Source: Rutpela maculata (taxonomy: Eukaryota; Arthropoda; Insecta; Coleoptera; Cerambycidae). From it: a DNA stretch of 64,000 nucleotides. Position 1 is the first letter of the stretch; each line of letters starts with the position of its first letter. The notes beneath the pieces were generated by a model that saw nothing but the letters and a program-made list of their open reading frames with translations, was not told the origin of the DNA and did no database searches. Both the position numbers and the translations under genes were made by a program. Location of the stretch: the NCBI GenBank assembly GCA_936432065.2, contig OW386289.2:87975736-88039735 (forward strand). The letters are read 5' to 3'. Shown here piece by piece: positions 49,801 to 61,202 of this stretch.

Positions 49801-52800
49801 TTTAACAAAGTATTTACCTAACTAGTATATTAGCGTGCCTAAATTATGGCAATAATATATAAGTAATTTCATAATAAATAAAAAAGTGTGTAAGTTGTGA
49901 TTTGCTTAGTACCTAAATAATATCCTCTAATCATGAGAACTTATTCTAAAAATTAGAAAATCACTACTGTAGTTAGTCTCAAGTAAAGAAACCGCTGCCT
50001 AAGGTATCACTACTTCAACATCCAAATTTCCGGTGTGGAGGGGTGGTGGTGGTGGATGATATATTATGTTATTAAAGTTCCATAAACAGTAATTTTCACA
50101 TAGTAAAGTGCAAATATAGTATTACATTTTTTTTTTCGTTGTGAGAGACTTGGATAGAAAATAAAAAATCTAGGTGTAGAATTTTAAGGTTTATAAACAC
50201 CCTACAGGTTGCATTGTAATTCGAGTCCTATGAATAAACGAAAATCAGAGTGCCTGCCTTTCAAGATTATTTTAGCAGGTTACTAAAGTGACACCAATGT
50301 TTCAATGATAGATGAGGAAATAGCGTCAGAGACGTGTCATCGCGTTTGTGTCTAGCTTCTACGATTTAAAATTACCATACAACCTGTACAGTGTTTATAG
50401 ATCTTCTATTATTTTCTTAATTCTATAATAATTGGGTTACATTGAGTAGTATGGATGCGCAGTAGGTTTCCTCGAGTACCTTGGATGCGCAGTGGCTTAT
50501 CTCGAGTACTATAGATGCGCCGTAGGTTACCTCAAGTAGTATGGATGCGCAGTAAGTTACTTCAAGTAGTATGGATGCGCAGTGAGTTTCCTCGAGTAAA
50601 ATGGATGCGCTGTGGGTTATTTCAAGTAGTATGAATGCGCAGTGGTTTTGCTCGGGAATTATTGATGAGCTGTGGCTTTCCTCGAGTAGTATGAATGTGT
50701 AGTAGATTTCTTCGAAGAGAATTCTTGAAGCAGAAACTTTACTACTATCGTTTAGTCCACTGCACACAATGATTTTATATATCTTTGTCATGCCATTTTC
50801 TGCGTATTGCTTCACATCCAGTGGTAGTCTATTAACGCAAAAAATTTTTGAAAATATTGTTCAAATAGGCTTAGAATGGCATGAAACGTCAAGATTTTAA
50901 CTTTGAGCAAAAAAATGCTGTCTTTCACGTCGGACTGTCTGTTGCACTTGTACCTTTTTTGATGCTCACGGTTACTCTGTAACCGTTTAAGATATTGACT
51001 TAAAATTTAACACACGTATATATTTTAACGAGATCTGGAACTAAATTATATTTTGATCTTATTCTATTGAAGAGTTGACGGGTAAATTGGGGTAAATAGG
51101 TATATAAATCAAGTAAGAGTCCATGAAATTGGTATTTACTAGGTATAAGAGGAGCTAAGGTCTAAAAAAAATTTTTGGCATTAGCCACCCTTATTACCAC
51201 CCCCACGCCATTGTTAAAGTGGGTGAAAAAATATTGGGATACAACTAATCAAGAATTTTTTTCACTTCATTCACCCTCACCACCACCCCACTACCGATCT
51301 GGCATATAATTTTATGGGTTTTGTGGTACACAATTTCAAATATTATATTATTAACTAGTTAAGCGCCACCATACGATCAGAAAATCTGGTCTGACGTGCC
51401 CAAATTTTTTCTCGACGTTTTTGGGATATTCAAGTATTGTACTATATATATGCCCTTGAAATTTTTGCATTTTCGTTTCGCATTTTTTCTTTAGAGCATT
51501 TTTTTAATGAGACATACGTTATATGTCTCGTGGCCTGTAGAAGTAAATGTATATTATAGGGCCATGCGACATATATGTTGCGTCACATTATTTGCAAGTT
51601 CAGACTTATACTTTTGTTTTGAGGATTTATTCAGCGTACATACATAACGAGTAAAGTCAATCACAATTGTAGCAGTTGTTTGCAGAACGTCGTTTGATGC
51701 ACTTGTGTTGTATTAGTCATAATGGGTGAATATGAAAGAGAACAAAAGCAACTTGAAGCAATGTGGAACGATATTATGTCTGAAGAAGAAAGTGATATTA
51801 GTGAATTTGCTGATGTTTATTTATCTGATGAATACGCACCTAGCCATAGTAGTACTGGTGATTCTGATATAGAGGTAATTGTCCCAAAAAAACGTTCGAA
51901 AGTTCCTCTAACTGCTACAAATGATGGCGCCTCTACTAGTAGTCAACAAAATGTGTATTCGACCACGATTTTGAATAACGTAAATCAAAAACGTTCGAAA
52001 GTTGATCTTACTGCCACGAATGAGGGCGCATCTACCAGTGGTCAACAAAATGTATATTCAACCACGGTTGTGAATAATGTAGATCAAGTGATAGAGGACA
52101 TTATTGCTCAGTATACAGTAGAAGATAACAATGATAAAGATAGCGAAATCGACCTAGATAATTTGACTTGGGCTCCTGTTGATGGTTCATCGTTGAAGCA
52201 GTTTCCTTTTACTGTCAATGATGTTGGAATAAAAGCTGATCTCTATGAAGAATACATAAACAAAAGCCCCTATGACGTATTCAAGTTATTCATAACAGAC
52301 GATATAGTGACGTATATGGTACAAGAAACAAATCGCTACGCAGCGCAATGTCTCTCCAAGGAAGGCTTGAAGCCAAGATCACGTATCAAAAAATGGATTC
52401 CAACTAACAACATAGAAATGGAACAATTTTTGGGCATGTTATTGTGGATGGGCTTGTGCAATATGCCGACATTGAGATCATATTGGAAAAAAAATCCTTT
52501 GTATGCCAATCAGATTTCTAAGACTATTTCACGAAATAGGTTTGAATTGCTTTTGAAAATGTGGCATTTTAGTGATAATGAAGATGTGTCACTTGAAAAT
52601 GATAGGCTCAGGAAAGTCACTCCCCTAATCAATAAACTTGTCGAGAGATTTCAAGAAGTTTCACGCCCTGGATTGAAAATTTGTATAGACGAGACAATGG
52701 TTCCATTTCGTGGTCGGCTCAGGTTTAGGCAGTATATCAAAAATAAACGTCACAAATTTGGGATAAAATTGTATAAGCTATGTACCGAAGGAGGTTATAC

Positions 52801-55800
52801 ATATAATGTAAAAGTTTATTGCGGTGCTGATACTGAAAAAGGAGGACAGGCATCTTCAAATGTTGTATTTTCTCTAATGAATAATCTTCTAGACTCTGGC
52901 CGACAATTATTTACAGATAATTACTACACTAGCATTTCCTTAGCTACTGAATTATTGAAACGAAATACCCACCTTATAGGCACATTGCGCACAAATAGAA
53001 AATATGTTCCCAAAGAAGTTGTACAGAAAAAGTTGAAACTCAAAGAAACATGTGCACGAGAAAGTGGTACGGGAATAGTGGTTCTGAAATGGCGTGACAA
53101 ACGAGATGTACTCATGTTGAGTACAACTCACACGGATAATAAAAAGAAGATGAAACAGAGAGGTGGTGAAATCGAAAAACCAGAAATTGTTTTCGAATAC
53201 AATCAAGCAAAAGGTTACATTGATTTAGCTGATCAAATAAAAGCATACTCACATTGCTTGCGTAAAACAACCAAATGGTATAGAAAACTTGCCATTGAGT
53301 TATTACTTGGTTCCACAATTGTAAATGCTCACATTGTGTATAAAGAAGTTACGCAGAATAATATTTCAATCACAGAGTACCGTGAGAAATTGTGTCTAAC
53401 TCTATTAGAAAAAGGTACTCCATTGGCACCTGATTCTGATACTGACATAGAAGAAGAGGTGGAGCATATCTTGGTAGTACAATCTACAAGACTACGATGC
53501 GTTGTGTGTTACCGTAATCTAAAGGATAATCAGGGAAGAAAAATTGCCCTAAGTAAATCACCTCGTACTAAATGGCAGTGTTCTGGATGCAAAAAACGTT
53601 ACTGTGTTCCATGTTTCTTTGTAGATCATGATTCTAAAAAAAAATCGCAATAAAAATACTGTTTTAGTTAGATATGTAACGTAATGATATTTTATTTATG
53701 AAAACCATTTTCTTAGTTTGATTTTTGTACGTTCTGTGGCAATTCCACACAACAATAAAGACTTTTGTTTACTTTTTCGTTTGTAGTAGTTTATTACCTT
53801 CCTTTATGTTTGTTTGAAGGTATAAGATGATATGAAATGGTGTTTTACAACTAATTGCCACAAATAATAAAACGATCAATTGCAAATGGCAAGAAATTTT
53901 TTGTTGCATTCAAAAATATAATAAAATCTACAAAAATGAATAGTACAACACAATGCACAATTGCATTCATTGTTTTATTGTTTGTGGCCATTAGTTGTAA
54001 AACACACATTTCGTATCATCCTATAATTTCAAACAAACAAAAAAAAATAAAAAATGAAACAAATTCCCCGGACCAAGATCATAGCGTGGTTCATGAGGCC
54101 ACACTCTATTAGTTCCCATATAAAAACTACAGCAGCGAGACATATCTACGATACTACATCACAAAATAAAACAGTCCGTAGTGAGGTACAGCACTTATGT
54201 CGCAACACCCCAAGAACAAAAGCATGTGCGGCACGCGCACTATACCTCATGGCGCTTAACTGGTTAAAGTTCCATAAACAATTATTTCCACATAGTGGAG
54301 TGCAAATATAGTATTATCGTTGTAAGAGACTTGGGCAGGAAGTGTGAACGTGGAAGTAGTGATTCCTTAGGCAGCGTTTTTTTCCCTATAGATGTTTTTT
54401 TGGTTAGGTAATGAATGTTTAAGATTTGTTCAAACTTAAGGAAATATGTAAGTAATGACTTGTAATTGAAAACTACAATATGCATGGTTATTGTCCATTT
54501 CTCGCTATTGTAAGTCGTTAATGGTAACGAAGTAATCAGCTGGAAAAAGTCATTAACTCTAAACTACGCATCAGGAAATATGACTGCTATGATGGAACTG
54601 TCAGAAAACAGAATATAATTGCAAAACATGCATTGTTTACTATTAGGCTTAAAAACACTTTTTTTACATAATACAAAACCATACTTACTAACTGCCTCCA
54701 CACGTTTCACGTCTCTACTAGTAGCCAGAAATACCACTCGTATAAAATAAAATATGGTTAGGATTATCACAGTTGGTATTAAAATCCACGGATTTAAACT
54801 TGCGATAATTATAGTAATTGCCAAAACAATAAATCCAATCTAAAATTAAAAGTAACATTATTGAGCACTATATAACCATGTAATCAAACGCTATAAAAGG
54901 AAAAAATGTTTAAAAATATGTGAAATACTTTTGCATATATTTTAGGGAGCAAATATCATGCTAATAATACTTACTTGGATAGTCATTATGACAGTTAATG
55001 GCAATGTTTCATCAAGCGCACCAATATCTTTAGAGAATCTATTGAGAATTCTGCCTGGTGGGTTAGTGTTAAAAAACCTCATGGTGGCGTAAACTATTTT
55101 ATCAAACATCAAGTTGTGCAAATTGGTTGATGCTGTCATACAAAATCTAAAGAAGGCAATTGATCTTGCGATAGTCAGAGTCATAGTGATCAAAACAAGA
55201 CAACTGTAAATAATAATTGCGTTTCTGTCAGTTAAAATTACATCTAAAACAGATTGTAGAGAACCTGAAGTTGTTGCAGAAATAAGTGTACCATTTTCAT
55301 TGGTGTTATTATTAGTTTTCAGATTAGTTTCAGTCCTCCATTGTTCGACGTTCACCCTTCAAGACAAACAAATTATTTTTCATCTTACAATACAATACTA
55401 AGAATTACTTACCATATTGATACAAAATAGTCAGTCGCGCTGGCCGTTATTTGGGAAATAATAAAAACACTAGCCAACAATCCAGCTTTAAGCCAACTTC
55501 CTCCAGCTCTTATATAACTTTTATAAACTTTACCGGCAATTGTTCCGGTACCTCTTTCTTCTCTTTGCTGAGTTGGAGCGTCTTGATTTTCAGTTTTTTC
55601 TTCTTTTCCTTCCATTTGTTTTGATTTTCTATCAGCTTCTTCTTCTTCCTCTTCCTCACTTGCGGCCAGGAGCTTTGTAAATTCATTATCGCTTTCCTTA
55701 AGTTCCGAATAAGTTCCTGAGGTCACAATTGTTCCATCCTCAAATAAATAAATTCTGTGAACGTTCCTCAGGTATTGAAGTTGATGAGTTACAAGAACCA

Positions 55801-58800
55801 CACACTTATGTTTTAGGTATCCGCAAATGCACTCGTCAAATAATTGCCTACCTACTTGTGTATCAACAGCAGATAAAGGATCGTCTAACAGATATATATC
55901 TGCTTCCTTATAGATAGCTCTTGCTAGATTAATTCGCGCTCTCTGGCCGCCACTAAGCATGACACCTCTAGCTCCGACAAGGGTTTGGTCTCCATATGGA
56001 AATAAGGTGAAATCCCTTTCCAACGCGCACACCCTTACCACCTCATCGTACTTTATTGCATTAAATTCTTGACCAAAAATAATATTTTGCCTTACACTTC
56101 CACCAAAGAGCCACGGTTCTTGAGAAGCGTAAGATATAGTCCCTTCCACGTCTACTGAGCCTTCCAGCGGAGGCAACTCCTTTAAAATGGCGTGAAGGAG
56201 GGTAGTTTTGCCAGATCCGACTGTTCCCACAATTGCAACTAGCTGGTTAGAATCGACGTCAAAAGTTATATCTTGAAGAGTGTTTTCAGGTAAAGAATGT
56301 ATCCACTTTACTGCAAGATTGTTTATATGAATACCAACTTCTTTGTGTTTCTTACTAATTGAGATTGTACCGTTTACGCCATTTTTCGCTTTATAACTTT
56401 CTATTAATTCTGTATTTATACTTAAACCTGCTAAACCTCTCTTCTTTTCCTCCAATTCATCGTACAATAAGAAACGTTGAATTCTTTTGACTGAGACATT
56501 AGTTTCGGCAAACTGTGTTATGGCATATGGAAACAACGCTGTCACTATTTGACTGAATATTGAATAAAATGATGTCAGTGTATACGCATAAGCGGCATTT
56601 ACAGTATTTCCTGTTAAGGCGTAAGTCAATATGCATAAATATACAGCAACTCTATTTAGAGTCAAATTACAAGACATCAACAGTGCTCTTATCATAGAGG
56701 TCGCTCGAATCTGCTGCATTTCTTTCCTAAAATATTCGAGAAGTGATTATATTATTTTAAAACTATATAAGATTGACTTACAATCTCGACATTTCTACTA
56801 ATTTTGCGAAAGGCTTTTCCCAGGTATACATTTTGATCACTTGGATACCAGATATTATTTCACTCATTAGACGTACTCTTTCATCTGTACGGATTGCTGT
56901 CCTCAATCTATACTTTGATGTCAGGTTCGCCAAATATACTAAAATAATGTCAAATTAAAATTTTAAATTTATTAAATGCATGTAGAAAACAGAGACATAT
57001 CGTGGGGATGAGTATTATATTGCTCCAACAGTACACATTTCAAACTAGAGAAGCAGAGATTTAAACATTCTACTTACAAAAATGGTTTTGACTAAGTGTC
57101 GCAATTTTGCGATTGTTAAATGATTTATTGCTAAATAAATTTATTTGCTTTAGATTTAATTATATTAGTAATCAAACAATTTTTGATAGGACAAAATGTC
57201 TTTATTAATATATAATATTTTGGAAAATATTCCAGTAATGTTTTAATAACAAAGGGATTTATTAAAAAATGCGGAGTTGACATAAATTAACATTACTTCT
57301 GTAACAATAACGAAAAATCTTTTCGCAAAACTTTCCTGTCCATTTAACACTTTTTATTTATTAATGAACATTTCTGTAGGATGACTACCACGTACATTTT
57401 TTGTAACTAAAAGTATATCAAGTTTTCTTCAAAGTAACAATGTCAATTACATTTCAAATATTATTTTCTATGATATTTTCTCAATTGAAATTGACCACCC
57501 TGTATATTTTTCACTAACAGTACGGTAGATTTTTTATCAGCAATAGTGCCAACTACATATCAAATATTATTTAATTTTATTTAGGTAATCACCCTGCATA
57601 TTTTTCACTAAAAGTACAGCATTTTTATCCTTGGCAGTTATATCAGCTGCATGCCAAATATTATTGTTCTCTGTCGTATTTTTTTCGAATTATTTTTCTT
57701 GGGATATCCACCCTGCATAATTTTCACTAAAAGTATAACATCAGTCTCTTCCTTCACAGTTGTGTTAAATATATATGAAATATTATTGTACTCCATCACA
57801 TTTTTTTCGTTAAATATTTTTCTTGGGATATCCATTATCTACCCTGCATAATTTCCACTAAAGGTATAACAGCAGTCGCTTCCTTGACAATTATGTTAAA
57901 TACTTGCCAAGTATTATTGTCACATTATTTCCATTAATTAATTATTTTCTGTTGTGCACCCTGAGATATACTTTTAGTGAAAAATATTAAAATATATACC
58001 TATCAGTTCTTCGTTGATAGTAGCGTCAACTACCTAAGAAATATTATCTTTCTCCACCAAATAGTTTTGGAAATATAGCCAACAGACAGACACCAGACCG
58101 GCAGAGAGGCAGACGGACTAATGAAATTAAAAGATTTTAATGTAGTCTACATAATCTAAAATGTGGAAATGTGAAGAAATCTCGGAGGGTGACTTTTTCA
58201 CGATTACAATACTTAGCTTTGATTAAGTGAGGTAAAAAGTATTTTGATATTCTTGAATTGTAAAGTTGCATCAACATTGTTCCTTACTGGTTCTGCCTGT
58301 TTCGTACCGTGTCTTGGTTTTGCTGTCGCCTTTTTAAAGATTTTTTATGAGAAGTTTTTGATTTTGGCATTATAAATATTAAATTCTGGTTGCACCGATT
58401 TTACAGTTCTGACATTTCTCAACTTTTTTGTGTTCTAAAAGACAACAATATAATTGTATTCCTTCAAAAAAGTTTTAATGAAGGTTACATAAAGTTTGCT
58501 AGATTGAGAACTTTAAGAAAAGGAATTTTCTAGCTACAGATGTAGTGTGCACTTCGATAAATGCTTCATCGTCACGTGTATATTATATTTTGATTGTAGT
58601 TTTTTTTAGATAATACTGTTGTGTCGTATACTTATATGTTCAACTTGCATACAGACTGTGTACGTTAAACATCATAAATCCCGATACTAGTCTGGAGACC
58701 ATTGTTATACACCAATATTGTAATGTTCCAATAGCTTCCAGATCTGCCGCACATTATAAAACTGAAAGAGTCAAGCAATACTAATAGTGCAATATAATAG

Positions 58801-61166
58801 TCTTTCCTATATTATTTGTGGATTGAGATAAAATTTCCAATTCAGATAGAACTATTTCGTTCTGTAAATACTTAATTTCTCTTCAAATACGCTTGCAGAA
58901 CAATATGCCCACAATATGTAATACCCTGCTCTTATTTAGACGTACTGAAGTTCAAACAATTTCAGAAATTTTGTCATATCATACTGTCACTGGCATAACA
59001 AGATCTGATAATAGAATATGCGCAAAGTATTTTTGTAATACATTTTATGCCATAAAATCTGAAAATGGTTTTTTTCTACGTTTTTTCCTAAATTCTTACC
59101 TTGAAAGGGAATTATCATCAGCAGAAAGCTAGTACCAACTATCCCCGTAGGTCCTAAAGAATTATTTATCAAAACCATCATCACTACTGTCTCAATTGGT
59201 GCTATCCATAAAATGTGAATGAACTGAGTGGAAAAATCAAATCTTCCAACATCATTCGACAGCAAGTTTACCATCTGACCAATTGTGGTTTCTGCAAGGG
59301 CCGTCTTGCTTAATTTCAAAGCCTTTCGGTATATCAGCGAACATGCGGCAACTCTAAACTTCATTCCCAAATGCATTACTTGAAGTTGGTAATTATGAAT
59401 GCATAGCACATTTACAAAAGCAACGAAAACTATGAGTGCGGCATAAATATAAGCTTCTTGTTGTGTAATATCAGTCTGGTTGGGTTCATAAAACGCAAGA
59501 AGTCTAGTCATTAGCAGTGGCTGAGATATCCTAAAATAAATTAAATTAATTTAGAAATGTAAGTACCAATGCACTACTTTCCTCAATTTCTTTTGGTACT
59601 TTCTTTTGGGCGTATTTGGAAATGTCTAAAACACTATAGGATAGGCACTACAGGGAGACATACCATCATAAACATGTTTCTTGGCAAGTACTTGCACCTC
59701 AAACAGTGCAGTTCGTTTAGAATTCCCAAAAAGAATAATTTCACTTGTTTTCTTTTGGTAACAATTTCAGAATTAATAATTCAACATGTTTCCATAATAC
59801 TCTTCCAAAAGAGCTGCATGACCCTGTGACTCCATTAGAATTAAAATTCCATTGAAAAAAACTTTTAGAAGGATCGCTATTCCAGGAATTGACACGACAA
59901 ACAAAGTGGGTATAGAACTCATCGATAACACTTAATCAGCACTCTGCAATATGGCCACTTTCGACTATAAGAAAAAAAATATTGTTTAAAAAACTAAAAA
60001 ACATGTCTTTATAAGTAGCTCACTAAAAAGTTAAAAATAATTATTAGGTAATTCAATTTATAAGCGTGTGTTTTTAATGGCTAACATTTATTTTTTTATT
60101 AATTTTACCCCCACCATATAAATTGATAATCAAAACATAATAGTTATTGCTGAAAAATAAGTAAATGCCTAATTTAATAGTGGAAGCATTTTTTGTAGTA
60201 GTAGAGTATCATCATTCATCGATATTTTTTCAAACCTCATATTGCATTATTTAGTGGATTTTATTTCGGAGACGGTAAAAGTGTGACAAAAAAAATTAAT
60301 GAATCCAATATGTTCAATTTTTTATGTATGTTTCGAATTAAATATTTAAATTTTAAAAAACATACAGGTTATTGTTTTCTTGAAGAACAACACAAACATT
60401 TTTTTTCAAGTCCGGACCTGGATTCTTTTTCTGTGTGATGCAAATACTTTTTCAGGATCACTATTGTATTATATGTGTCAAATATGAACTTATTATTCAA
60501 TACCTTTACAAAGTGACAACCAAAATTCATAAAACGCCCTGTATTTCAGGAACGAGCGCCCATCTAACTTTTTCTATGCATAATTATGATTACCCTCAGT
60601 GTCCTTTATCTGCCATTAAAGCATGTTTGTTTCCTTGTGAAACACATAACATTTTGTTCGTTGTGGCCTAGACAGCTATATAAGTGCGTCCCCGCTTTTA
60701 AATTTAAATACCTAGTAATTATTTTTAACTTTTTAGTGCGCTGTTCATAAAAGCGTGTTTCTTAGTTTTTTAAACTCTAATTTTCTCTCTGAAGCGGAAA
60801 ATTCGAGTTTATGGCGGATGCGCCGGTTATACGCCCACTGTTATCCATTGAGGAGTCTCTATGACCCCCTTCCACCGCCATCATCATACAAGGTCAATGG
60901 TATCATATTATTGTATTGTCACCAGAATTGCATAAGTTTGCAAAGTTTCAAATCGATACGACAATTAGAAGTGGGTGAAAAGTGAGTTGTAAGACTTGCT
61001 TACAATGTTACAGGTCAGGCTTATGGAAGCATGTTAAAAACGTATGGTTAAGTTAAAACTGATCTTTTTTTTTGTGGTTTTAATTATCTTTAATCATACA
61101 ATAACTAAAAAATCCACACAGAAATAAATAAAAAAAGGGGTATAAAATGAAGTCAGTATAAAAAAT

Positions 61167-61202
<36 letters not shown>

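Larger units (their letters stand above)
51355..54263 (+). mobile_element. Apparently intact piggyBac-like transposon
   Basis: 2909 bp between two TTAA sites (51351-51354 and 54264-54267). Ends are inverted: CTAGTTAAGCGCCA at the left and, read inward on the other strand, CCAGTTAAGCGCCA at the right, one mismatch in 14. It encodes one full transposase. It lies in ABCC intron 7 in the opposite orientation to the gene and inside a composite repeat whose unoccupied paralogues (49068-49105 and 50065-50100) show a single TTAA followed by AGTT(C)CATAA. Intact ends, duplications and ORF suggest recent, possibly autonomous movement. Confidence 0.93.

Noticed and set aside
50423..50815. 130-codon minus-strand frame as a protein-coding gene
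   Set aside because: It is a minisatellite whose 30-bp period keeps any open frame open.
53855..54311. Two overlapping plus-strand frames after the transposase
   Set aside because: Low-complexity sequence within the hairpin and right end of the piggyBac element.
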